NCBI GenBank assembly: GCA_021738625.1
Contig: JAIPBS010000008.1
Location: 47,258 to 111,257, forward strand
Origin: Bacteroidales bacterium
GTDB taxonomy: Bacteria; Bacteroidota; Bacteroidia; Bacteroidales; JAIOZK01
Direction: 5' to 3'
Length of the DNA: 64,000 nucleotides
Of this stretch, positions 24,152 through 32,938 are shown in pieces (positions within the stretch are counted from its first letter, which is position 1; every line of letters starts with the position of its first letter). The translations under genes were made by a program, and so were the position numbers. A model generated the notes under the pieces. It did no database searches, had not been told where the DNA came from, and saw only the letters and a list, made by a program, of their open reading frames with translations.

Positions 24152-27100
24152 ATGAACATCATCAGATCATCGCTCAAACATCCGCAAATCCAGCTGGTCA
24201 CCATATTGCTTATTTTCCTGGTGGGCATTTATTCCCTGCTCAGCATGCCACGACGGTCCTCTCCGGAGATCACCATCCGACAGGCGCTGGTGGTGGCTTT
24301 TTACCCGGGAGCAACCGCCCAACAGGTGCAAGAGCAGGTCACCAAACAGATCGAGCAACAATTGTTTACCTTCAGTGAAGTTAAAAAAGATGAAACCTAT
24401 TCCACCACCAAAGACGGGCTGGTGTATGTAACCGTTACTTTGCAGGACTGGGTGGAGCTGCCAGACTTATTCTGGGACCGCCTGGGACAAAATATGTTGT
24501 TGTTGGCCGAAACCAAACTACCCGATGGTGTTATCGGCCCTGTGGTCAACGCCAACTTCGGGGATGTGGTGGCCCTGCTGATAGGGGTGGAAACCAAAAC
24601 CCATTCATACAGCGAACTGAACAATTACCTCGACATCATCGAAAACCAGTTGCGCAGAATACCGGCCGTTTCCAAGATCGAAAGGCTGGGTTACCAGGCA
24701 GAAGAGATCGAGATCTCCGTCAATTCGGAAAAGCTGGCCCGCTTCGGTGTCGACCTCATGGATGTGATCCGAATGCTCGAAAGCCAGAACACAATTAAAT
24801 ATTCGGGTTTTGTGAAATCGGAGTATGCGAAGATCAATCTTTATACAACGGGACTTTATTCAACCAAAGACCAGATCGCGGAGCAGATCATCGGTATGTC
24901 GGAAGAAGGAGCGATCGCAAGGGTAAAAGACATAGGAGAAGTCAAAAGAAAGCTTTCCGACCCCACGCAAACGATCCGTGTAAACGGCAACAAAAGCAAT
25001 TTTATGTTGATTTCCCTGCAGATGCAGCCCGGCTATAACATCGTTCAATTCGGGGAAGAAGTTGACGAAGCCCTTGCACAAGCCAAAAACTTGCTGCCGG
25101 ATGAGATCAGCTTCCACACCATAAACAACCAACCGGAAGTGGTGAAAAGCGCCGTGAATGACTTCATGCGCGAATTCATCATTGCAGTTCTGGCTGTGAT
25201 ACTGGTGATTATGCTGCTGCTGCCTTTCAACATCGCGCTGATCGCAGCCATTTCCATACCGGTTTCCATCGGGATGACCTTTGCTTTTCTGAATCTTTTC
25301 GGTTACGAATTGCAACAGGTAAGCCTGGCTTCGCTTATCGTGGTGCTGGGCATGGTGGTCGACAATGCCGTGGTGGTGATCGACAATTATGTTGAAAAAC
25401 TGGATGAAGGCATGAAACGTTTCGAAGCGGCCTGGCGGTCCGCCACAGAATTCTCGGTACCGCTTTTCTCCTCCACCCTCTCCATCATCATGGCATTCCT
25501 TCCGCTGGTTTTCATGCTGAGCGGATCTACGGGCGAATTCCTGATTAGCCTGCCCGTGACAGTTGCCATTGCGATGAGCTGTTCATTGCTGGTGGCTTAT
25601 TTCCTGACGCCTTTCCTGGCATTTTTATTCATCAGAAAGGGATTGAAGAAGAAGGATGAAAAGAAAAAAGGATTTTCATTTTTGAATATCATCCAAAACC
25701 TGTTCGACCATGCCATCGGCTGGGCCATGAAACGCAAGGCAGCCACCATCGCAATTGCAATCATTGCAATTGTGGCGGGGGTTTTTATGATGAAGTTGCT
25801 GAAACAGCAATTTTTCCCGAATGCAGAACGCAATCAGTTCGTGATCCAGGTTTTCGAGCCGCTCGGAACAAAATATGACGTCACCGAAAGGGATGTATCC
25901 AAGATTGAAGAGTTCCTGAAAAAGGACAGCAACATCACTGTTTTTGCCTCTTTCATTGGAACTTCAGCGCCCCGCGTATATTATAGTTTTGCTCCGGTAT
26001 TTCCGCAGGAAAGCTATGCCCAGTTTTTGGTAAACACCAGTTCGGCTGATGCAACGGAAGCCATCGCACCCAAATATGAAAAACTGCTCGACACCTTACT
26101 GCCCAATGCTCAGGTGGATGTGATGCAATTTGCACAAGGGGTGCCGGTAAGCTCCCCGGTTGAAGTGCGGGTGTATGGCGACAACATCAGCGAACTACAG
26201 GCCCTGGGGGATGAAATCGCATCAATCTTACGAAAAGCCGAAGGAAGCCGTTTGATCCGGACAGACTTTGAAGACAATTATTTCCTGAAGCTGGAAGTTG
26301 AAGACCAGATTGCCAACCAGCTGGGCTTTACCACGGAAGTGATCGCCGATCTGCTGGCGGCGGGATTTCATGGAGCGCCTTTCTCTACTTTGTGGGAAGG
26401 AGACGATCCGCTGAAGATCGTTTTCCGTCTGGAAGAACAACTGAGAAAGGATTTTGAAAACATCAGGAATACTTACATCAGCTCGCCCATTACAGGTAAA
26501 AGCATTCCGCTTAGGCAAATCGCGGAAATACAACCCGAATGGCAAACAGGCAAGATCACCCGCAGGAACGGCATCCCGGCCATCACCGTGGGTTGTAAAC
26601 CGCAACAGGGATACCTGGCCTCAGGCATACAGGACGCCATTCAGCCGGAGGTGGATAAGATCAGCCTGCCGGCAGGTTATACGCTTGAATATGGCGGTGA
26701 CATCAAAAATCAAAAGGAAACCTTCGGGCATATGATCGTGGCCCTGATCATCAGCCTGGTAGCCATTTACCTTATCCTGCTGTTCGAGTTCAGGGATATG
26801 CTCCGGCCACTGATCATTATGGTTTCCATACCGCTGACATTATTCGGTTCCATCCTCGGCCTGGTGGTTACCGGGAACGTATTCAGCTTTACAGCTTTTG
26901 TGGGATTGATCGCCCTGGTGGGCATTGTGATCAGAAACGCACTGATCATAGTAGATTATGCCGACGGGCTGGCAAACACCGAAAACATCAGCAGGCATCA
27001 GGCGGCCCTTGAATCGGGGAAAAGAAGACTCAGGCCCATCTTCCTTACCACCATGGCTGCAGCAATCGGCGTGGTGCCCATGATCGTATTGAAAGACCCG

Positions 27101-27229
27101 CTGTGGGCCCCACTGGCTAGTGTGTTCGCCTTCGGCATTGTGTTTTCGATGGTCCTTACCCTGATGGTGATCCCGGCATTGTATGGGCTACTGATCAAAA
27201 ACAAAAAACTACAGGAGGAGCAGGCATGA
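24152..27229 (+). CDS. RND efflux inner-membrane permease (AcrB-like)
   Basis: 1025 residues, full length for HAE1-type RND pumps, with twelve membrane helices in two halves. AAAGGAG precedes the ATG by about nine bases. The porter-domain start PEITIRQALVVAFYPGATAQQVQEQVTKQIEQQL is typical. The proton-relay motif in TM4 reads GMVVDNAVVVIDN, so the usual Asp-Asp pair is D404-N405. In TM10 the position usually Lys is R928 (GIVIRNALIIVDY). This D/N/R set is found in a subgroup of RND pumps and may change ion coupling, which is inference. Substrate cannot be read from sequence: drugs or bile salts are more likely than metals, as the CzcA signature is absent. It overlaps the next gene by ATGA. Confidence 0.93.
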   Translation: MNIIRSSLKHPQIQLVTILLIFLVGIYSLLSMPRRSSPEITIRQALVVAFYPGATAQQVQEQVTKQIEQQLFTFSEVKKDETYSTTKDGLVYVTVTLQDWVELPDLFWDRLGQNMLLLAETKLPDGVIGPVVNANFGDVVALLIGVETKTHSYSELNNYLDIIENQLRRIPAVSKIERLGYQAEEIEISVNSEKLARFGVDLMDVIRMLESQNTIKYSGFVKSEYAKINLYTTGLYSTKDQIAEQIIGMSEEGAIARVKDIGEVKRKLSDPTQTIRVNGNKSNFMLISLQMQPGYNIVQFGEEVDEALAQAKNLLPDEISFHTINNQPEVVKSAVNDFMREFIIAVLAVILVIMLLLPFNIALIAAISIPVSIGMTFAFLNLFGYELQQVSLASLIVVLGMVVDNAVVVIDNYVEKLDEGMKRFEAAWRSATEFSVPLFSSTLSIIMAFLPLVFMLSGSTGEFLISLPVTVAIAMSCSLLVAYFLTPFLAFLFIRKGLKKKDEKKKGFSFLNIIQNLFDHAIGWAMKRKAATIAIAIIAIVAGVFMMKLLKQQFFPNAERNQFVIQVFEPLGTKYDVTERDVSKIEEFLKKDSNITVFASFIGTSAPRVYYSFAPVFPQESYAQFLVNTSSADATEAIAPKYEKLLDTLLPNAQVDVMQFAQGVPVSSPVEVRVYGDNISELQALGDEIASILRKAEGSRLIRTDFEDNYFLKLEVEDQIANQLGFTTEVIADLLAAGFHGAPFSTLWEGDDPLKIVFRLEEQLRKDFENIRNTYISSPITGKSIPLRQIAEIQPEWQTGKITRRNGIPAITVGCKPQQGYLASGIQDAIQPEVDKISLPAGYTLEYGGDIKNQKETFGHMIVALIISLVAIYLILLFEFRDMLRPLIIMVSIPLTLFGSILGLVVTGNVFSFTAFVGLIALVGIVIRNALIIVDYADGLANTENISRHQAALESGKRRLRPIFLTTMAAAIGVVPMIVLKDPLWAPLASVFAFGIVFSMVLTLMVIPALYGLLIKNKKLQEEQA

Positions 27230-28593
27230 AATACCTGAATCTGAATATCACCTTTTTGTTTTGTCTGTTATTTATGAGTGGATACGCCCAGGATACGATC
27301 TTTCTTGACAGGCAAAAAGCCCTTGACATAGCCTTGCAAAACAACCACCTGATCAAAATATTTCATTACAAAACGGAAAGTGCCCACGCAGGCCTGGCAG
27401 AAATGAAAAGCCACTACTGGCCGCGTCTGGAACTGGAGGCCAGTTATGCATACAACTCCAATCCGGATATTCATGCCTACAAGGGAGAATTCAGTCATAT
27501 CTACCACGACCTCATTGATGTGGGATGGATAGATGAAATACTGGAAGAATATTTTCCGCTCCCGCCAAAAGATATGGTGTTGATACACGGAGAGGAGTTT
27601 TTTTACAAGACGAAACTGAGCCTCTACCAGCCGGTCACACAATTGACCACCGTCAACACCGGTCGTAAGATAGCCGAAACCGATTATGAGATCAGCAAGG
27701 CGGAAAAAGAAAAAGTGGTTTCGGAGATCGAAGTAGGTGTAACAGAATTGTACTATGGTATATTGATCGAGACCAGGTATGAGGAAGCGGCCCTGCTGGA
27801 GCTTGAATACAAACTCAGGGAGAGGCAGGATGCAATCAATGCCTATGAAGGCGGTGAATTGCTAGAAGTGGATGTGTTTGCCCTGAAAGCGGAAGTAAAT
27901 GAAAAGGAACAGGAACTGTTGCAGATACGCAACAAGAAAGAAAAATACCGGCTCACACTGAAACAGGTGCTTGCCTTGCCAGCCGGAGCCAGACCCATAC
28001 TTGCCAACGATACTTCTATGCAAGCAAGGCCAGGCAACCTGGATGAATATATCAGAAGCGGTCTGCTTAACAATCATGAGCTTCAAATCGCCGGGCTTAC
28101 TGTTGAGAAGGCGCAATACGGCATCGATGCCGCCAAAAAAGAATACATACCCGAACTTGCTTTTTTCATGCAATACAATTTCAACCATGGCATCCCGCTT
28201 TATCCCGACAGCTACTTCCTGGCTGGTTTCAACCTAAAGTGGACGCTGATGGCTGCGGGTCAGCGAAAGGCATTGGTCAGCCAGCGGGAAGCGCTACAGG
28301 CGGAGGCCTACGAAGATATGGAATACAAAAAGATAAGCATACGGAATGAAGTTGAAAAAGTATGGCTGGATATCCGGTATGCGCATCAGTTGATTGAAAC
28401 TGCTCAAAACGCATTACACGCCAGGAAAGAAGCCTTACGGCTGTCGGAAGACGCCTACCGGGAAAAAGAAATCCTGGAAAGCGCCTTCATCAAAGCCCGG
28501 GCCAACCTGAAGAAAGCCGAAGCGGATCTGTTTGCCGCACGTGCAAACCTGATCATTCAACATACGAAGCTCGCAGCCCTGACGAATAAATAA
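27226..28593 (+). CDS. TolC family outer-membrane efflux channel
   Basis: 455 residues with signal peptide (FLFCLLFMSGYAQ) and the two-repeat TolC layout: long helices (EIEVGVTELYYGILIETRYEEAALLELEYKLRERQDAI and EAYEDMEYKKISIRNEVEKVWLDIRYAHQLIETAQNALHARKEALRLSEDAY) separated by beta strands (PELAFFMQYNFNHGIPLY). The start overlaps the RND permease stop by four bases and GGAGGAG lies just upstream, so translation is coupled. Together with the adaptor and pump it forms a complete tripartite exporter. An insert of about 40 residues near residue 85 (KGEFSHIYHDLIDVGWIDEI) looks specific to this branch. Confidence 0.9.
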   Translation: MKYLNLNITFLFCLLFMSGYAQDTIFLDRQKALDIALQNNHLIKIFHYKTESAHAGLAEMKSHYWPRLELEASYAYNSNPDIHAYKGEFSHIYHDLIDVGWIDEILEEYFPLPPKDMVLIHGEEFFYKTKLSLYQPVTQLTTVNTGRKIAETDYEISKAEKEKVVSEIEVGVTELYYGILIETRYEEAALLELEYKLRERQDAINAYEGGELLEVDVFALKAEVNEKEQELLQIRNKKEKYRLTLKQVLALPAGARPILANDTSMQARPGNLDEYIRSGLLNNHELQIAGLTVEKAQYGIDAAKKEYIPELAFFMQYNFNHGIPLYPDSYFLAGFNLKWTLMAAGQRKALVSQREALQAEAYEDMEYKKISIRNEVEKVWLDIRYAHQLIETAQNALHARKEALRLSEDAYREKEILESAFIKARANLKKAEADLFAARANLIIQHTKLAALTNK

Positions 28594-28700
28594 GCAGAAT
28601 CACATTTTTTCGCTTAAAGAATTCAGGCGATCAAGTCACTTAATGCTTTATTTCAAACATAGGCATATCCTTTGCAGAAGCATATGGAAAAAAAATCGTC

Positions 28701-29294
28701 ATGAAAAATTCAAGTACTTTTTGGTCAATATTGATCGTCCTTTTCTTTGGGGCGTGTGTTACCGGTAGCTACAACTACCAGGTGGCAGAAAACGTGAACT
28801 TCAACAAATTCAAAACATTTGCCTTTTTGCCGGATAATGACACTGCAGATTTTTCCGTGTATGATTCCGAGATCGTTCAGGATAAAACCATGGCCGGCAT
28901 CAGGGAAGAAATGCGTGAAAGAGGTTACACACTTGATCCTGAAAATCCCGACCTGTTGGTCATGACCCACTACATGTTCGAGCGGGAAACCGACACCTAT
29001 TACAATCCGGTTTATCCTTCCTACGATTATTACTACCCTGGCTTGGTGATCGATCCCTGGTATTCTTATTACTATGTGGGTTTCAATACCATACCTCAGA
29101 TATCAGGACCCGGCTGGGGACAAATCAATTACACGGAAGGCACCCTGGTGGTGGATGTGATCAACGCTGAGAACAACAAGCTCTTGTGGCGCGGCTGGTC
29201 GAAAGACCGCATCAATCCAAAAAGGTTCACCCAAAAGATAAAAACCTATATTGAGCGGATATTTGAAAAATATCCTGTAGAAGACCAGGCTTAG
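28701..29294 (+). CDS. DUF4136 family lipoprotein
   Basis: 197 residues, lipobox FFGAC (Cys near residue 19). The start NYQVAENVNFNKFKTFAFLP and the end TEGTLVVDVINAENNKLLWRGWSKDRI with a final ERIFEKYP are the DUF4136 signatures. The middle is rich in Tyr and Pro (TYYNPVYPSYDYYYPGLVIDPWYSYYYVGF), a low-complexity segment likely to be exposed. DUF4136 proteins are Bacteroidota and proteobacterial envelope lipoproteins without known biochemical role. It stands alone, 107 bases after the efflux operon and on the same strand, and is followed after eight bases by repeat R1 copy D. Confidence 0.85.
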   Translation: MKNSSTFWSILIVLFFGACVTGSYNYQVAENVNFNKFKTFAFLPDNDTADFSVYDSEIVQDKTMAGIREEMRERGYTLDPENPDLLVMTHYMFERETDTYYNPVYPSYDYYYPGLVIDPWYSYYYVGFNTIPQISGPGWGQINYTEGTLVVDVINAENNKLLWRGWSKDRINPKRFTQKIKTYIERIFEKYPVEDQA

Positions 29295-29301
29295 CTGAAT
29301 T

Positions 29302-29403
29302 TATACCGATTCGGAACAGGTTTGCAATGATTGATCTCCTGCTCCAATCGGTATAACTGAATCTTACAGAAAAATGTTTTGCATTTTTAATAAGATTCAG
29401 CAT
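29302..29403 (+). repeat. Repeat R1, copy D
   Basis: Same orientation as copies A and B and nearly identical to copy B over the full length, including TACCGATTCGGAACAGG and the TTTTG-loop hairpin. The left edge is eight bases after the DUF4136 stop codon. Confidence 0.9.
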
Positions 29404-29474
29404 ATAAGGTTTACCTGATCGGGAATCACGATCCTGCCAAAAAGCCTATCTTTACGGCTCCAAAATCAAAACCG

Positions 29475-30698
29475 ATGCAAGACAGGCTATTTGATGCAGT
29501 GGTAGTGGGGGCAGGCCCCTCAGGCGCAACATGCGCACTCCATCTGGAGCAAATGGGTTATAAAGTTGCCCTGTTGGATAAAGCTTCATTTCCCCGTGAA
29601 AAGATATGTGGCGATGGCCTGACCGGCCATGTGCTTTTTGAACTGAACGAGCTTGGCCTGCTGGATGATTTTCTTAGGCTTGAAAAGAAGAATGCCATTG
29701 TGGGCGGCCGTATGTACGCACCCAACGGAAAATATGTGGATTTCAGGGATGTGCTGGGCAATCAATTCAACAATGATTTCTGTTATATCATGAATCGCGG
29801 GCTGTTTGATAATTTTCTTGTTGAAAAGATCAGAGAAAAATACCGAATTCAGTTTGTAGAGAATTTTAAAGTCGAAGAGGCCGCCATTGAAAAGGATTGC
29901 GCCATCGTAAAAGGAAAGAATGCCGTATTTAAAGCCAGTGTCCTCATTGCCGCCGATGGAGCATCTTCAATACTCAGCCGCCGGCTGCTGAAATACAAAC
30001 CCGATCGGGGGAAAATGTTTGTTACCGCGCAGGCCTATTATCGCGGGGTTGAGCCTATCTATGAAAATGATATGGTGGAAGCCTTCTGTGCCAGGGAAAT
30101 CCTGCCGGGATATTTGTGGATTTTCCCTGAAAGTGATAACATATTCAATGTTGGTTTGGGTGTGGTAGCTGATGTGGCCAGGAAAAAGAAAAACAACCCT
30201 GTCAAAATCCTGGACGAACTGATAGTAAAATATGACTTCCTGTCGAAACGCTTTGCCGGAGCCGAAAAAATAACAAACAACCGGGGCGGCCTGATCCCTT
30301 TCGATACCTGTAAAAGAAAAATTTCGGGGGAGCGCTTTCTGCTGCTGGGCGACGCCGCCTCCATCACCAACCCGGTAACCGGAGAGGGCATCGGTTATGG
30401 CATGAACAGCGGGAGGATCGCTGCCCATCACCTGAAAAACTGTTTCGACAGCAAGGATTTCAGCACCGCTTATATGAAACAATATGATCAGGCTGTGGCT
30501 GCCAAATTCAGGAAAATTCTTAAGCGAACAATGTACCTTCAAAAAGCCATCAGGTTTCCCGGCTTCATCAACCGGATCGCCGGCAACATCAGCAAAAACG
30601 AAAAGCTGCATGGGAAGATTGAACGGATTCTGGCTGACAGGAAAAAGTATCAGGAAATCTACAACCCTTTGTTTTATTACAGAATATTTTTCGGTTGA
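29475..30698 (+). CDS. FAD-dependent oxidoreductase of the geranylgeranyl reductase family
   Basis: 407 residues. The N-terminus holds the FAD Rossmann motif VVGAGPSGATCALHLEQMGYKVALLDK (residues 7-33), followed by PREKICGDGLTG, the second family motif, and LLLGDAASITNPVTGEGIGYGMNSGR near residue 290, the GD motif that binds FAD ribityl phosphate. The group includes geranylgeranyl reductases, archaeal lipid saturases and many Bacteroidota enzymes of unknown substrate that act on isoprenoid chains or in pigment and quinone synthesis. No carotenoid or quinone genes are nearby, so the substrate is open. The last 60 residues are basic and may contact membrane. The start ATG is well placed and no signal peptide is visible. 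Confidence 0.83.
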   Translation: MQDRLFDAVVVGAGPSGATCALHLEQMGYKVALLDKASFPREKICGDGLTGHVLFELNELGLLDDFLRLEKKNAIVGGRMYAPNGKYVDFRDVLGNQFNNDFCYIMNRGLFDNFLVEKIREKYRIQFVENFKVEEAAIEKDCAIVKGKNAVFKASVLIAADGASSILSRRLLKYKPDRGKMFVTAQAYYRGVEPIYENDMVEAFCAREILPGYLWIFPESDNIFNVGLGVVADVARKKKNNPVKILDELIVKYDFLSKRFAGAEKITNNRGGLIPFDTCKRKISGERFLLLGDAASITNPVTGEGIGYGMNSGRIAAHHLKNCFDSKDFSTAYMKQYDQAVAAKFRKILKRTMYLQKAIRFPGFINRIAGNISKNEKLHGKIERILADRKKYQEIYNPLFYYRIFFG

Positions 30699-30700
30699 TA

Positions 30701-30716
30701 TGTAGAAAGATCTACA
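30701..30716. repeat. Small perfect hairpin
   Basis: TGTAGA and TCTACA flank a four-base loop two bases after the flavoprotein stop codon. There is no T tract, so it is a weak terminator at best. Confidence 0.4.
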
Positions 30717-30855
30717 CAATCCTGAATTTCTTTTCTCCCGCTTGTTTGCATCAATAGATCCTATCGTCTGTTTGTCACCTAAAATGGGGAATTTTCAATA
30801 TATAAATTCCACTGGCATAGTTTTTACATCTTTTGGTTATTCAATTCAGTAAGCT

Positions 30856-32925
30856 ATGAGTAACAACAATTCAGGACATCAATCCTCTGAAGAAAAACAT
30901 GATAAGCAAAATAAGCATGATCATCAGGAAAACCACGATCAACATAATGATCACAACAAACACCAAAACCACGACCATGGCGATCATCACAAACACATGG
31001 TAAAAGATTTTCGCCGCAGGTTCTGGATATCCCTTGCCGCCACCATCCCCCTTCTTTTCCTTTCCTCCATGATACAGGACTGGTTTGGCTACACCTTCGA
31101 TTTTGAAGGCAAAGGCTATGTGATCTTTGCTATCGCGACTTTTTTGTTTTTCTACGGTGGATGGCCTTTTTTGAAAGGCTTGTTTAATGAGCTGAAGGAA
31201 AAGCAACCCGGCATGATGACGCTCATCGCCCTGGCTATCACGGTGGCTTATGTTTATAGTTCTGCCATTGTTTTCGGGCTTTCCGGGAAGCCTTTTTTCT
31301 GGGAACTGGCCACCCTGATCGTGGTGATGCTGGCGGGCCACTGGATCGAGATGAAGTCGGTGATGCAGGCCAGCGGGGCCCTCGACAAGCTGATGGAGCT
31401 CATGCCCGATACGGCACATAAAATCACTGATGATGGCACGGAAGAAATCAAGGTGAATAAATTAAAGGAAGATGATAAGGTGCTGGTGAAGCCCGGTGAA
31501 AAGATCCCCACCGACGGGATCATTTACGAAGGCAGCAGCTCGGTGGATGAATCGGTCATCACAGGAGAATCCAAACCGGTGAAAAAGAAAAAGGATGATG
31601 AAGTGGTGGGCGGTTCCATCAATGGCAATTCATCCATCAAAATAAAAGTGAAAAGCAGCCAGGACGATTCCTATCTGTCGAAAGTGATCGGCATGGTGCA
31701 GGAAGCCAAGAAAAAGAAATCCAAAACCCAGCACCTGGCCGACCGGGCCGCTTTCTGGCTGACCATCATTGCGATAACCGCCGGTACCATCACACTGGCG
31801 GTATGGCTGTTCGTGGGAAAGGATTTTAACTTCGCCCTCACCCGCATGGTTACGGTGATGGTGATCGCCTGTCCGCATGCACTTGGCCTGGCTATTCCCC
31901 TCGTTGTAGCCATCTCGACTTCCGAATCCGCCAAAAACGGTTTGCTGGTGAGAAACAGGACGGCTTTTGAAAATTCAAGAAAGATAGACACGGTGGTCTT
32001 TGATAAAACAGGTACACTGACCCTGGGAGAATACGGTATTTCCCGCTATGAAAGTCTTCAGGATGATATGGATAAAGTAGAACTGCTGAAACTGGCAGCG
32101 GGCCTCGAAAAGGAATCGGAACATCCCATCGCCACAGGCATTCTGAAAAAGGCGGAAGAAGAAGAACTCGACATACCCGATTCGGAAGACATGGAGAACA
32201 TGACCGGCGAGGGCGTGAAGGGCAAGGTGAACGGCGAGGATGTAAAGATCGTCAGCCCCGCTTACCTGGATAAAAACAATATTGAGGTGAAGGACAAACC
32301 CAAACCCGACAAAACCGAAACCCTTGTGTATGTTTTGATTGATGATGAACCTGCGGGCTACATCGGTCTGTCCGACAAGCTGAGGGAGACTTCCAAAGAG
32401 GCTATCAAAAATCTAAAGGAAATGGAGATCGAATCCTGGATCCTCACCGGCGACAATGAAGAAGTGACCAAAAGCATTGCCGATGAGCTGGACCTGAAAG
32501 GATATTTCGCGGAAGTCCTGCCGGATCAGAAACAGGATAAGATCAAGGAATTGCAGAAAGAAGGCAAATTCGTGGCCATGACCGGCGACGGGGTAAACGA
32601 CGCTCCCGCCCTGGCGCAGGCCGATGTGGGCATTGCCATCGGTTCGGGAACGGATGTGGCCGCTGAAACCGCCGACATCATCCTGGTGGAAAGCGATCCC
32701 ATGGATGTGACCAAGCTGATCGGTTTCGGGCGCGCCACCCACAAAAAAATGATCCAAAACCTCATTTATGCCACTGCTTACAATGTGGTGGCCCTGCCCC
32801 TGGGTGCTGGCGTGTTGTTCTGGGCAGGCATCATGATCAACCCGGCAGTGGGCGCCATATTGATGAGCCTGAGTACGGTGGCAGTGGCCATCAATGCACA
32901 ATTCCTGAAAAAGAAACTGAATTAA
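30856..32925 (+). CDS. Copper-type P1B ATPase with His-rich N-terminus (CopB-like)
   Basis: 689 residues. The first 50 residues are almost all His, Asp, Asn, Lys and Gln, a metal-binding tail instead of the CXXC domain of CopA. The transmembrane ion motif is CPH (C339-P340-H341 in MVIACPHALGLA), which defines the CopB (P1B-3) group, exporters of copper and possibly silver. Other marks are the phosphatase loop TGES (VITGESKPV), the phosphorylated D383 in DKTGTLT, the HP motif ESEHPIA and MTGDGVNDAPAL. It pumps metal out of the cytoplasm. The next gene, a proton ATPase, starts 13 bases downstream, so both are in one transcript. Confidence 0.93.
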   Translation: MSNNNSGHQSSEEKHDKQNKHDHQENHDQHNDHNKHQNHDHGDHHKHMVKDFRRRFWISLAATIPLLFLSSMIQDWFGYTFDFEGKGYVIFAIATFLFFYGGWPFLKGLFNELKEKQPGMMTLIALAITVAYVYSSAIVFGLSGKPFFWELATLIVVMLAGHWIEMKSVMQASGALDKLMELMPDTAHKITDDGTEEIKVNKLKEDDKVLVKPGEKIPTDGIIYEGSSSVDESVITGESKPVKKKKDDEVVGGSINGNSSIKIKVKSSQDDSYLSKVIGMVQEAKKKKSKTQHLADRAAFWLTIIAITAGTITLAVWLFVGKDFNFALTRMVTVMVIACPHALGLAIPLVVAISTSESAKNGLLVRNRTAFENSRKIDTVVFDKTGTLTLGEYGISRYESLQDDMDKVELLKLAAGLEKESEHPIATGILKKAEEEELDIPDSEDMENMTGEGVKGKVNGEDVKIVSPAYLDKNNIEVKDKPKPDKTETLVYVLIDDEPAGYIGLSDKLRETSKEAIKNLKEMEIESWILTGDNEEVTKSIADELDLKGYFAEVLPDQKQDKIKELQKEGKFVAMTGDGVNDAPALAQADVGIAIGSGTDVAAETADIILVESDPMDVTKLIGFGRATHKKMIQNLIYATAYNVVALPLGAGVLFWAGIMINPAVGAILMSLSTVAVAINAQFLKKKLN

Positions 32926-32938
32926 AATTCTTTCTGAT

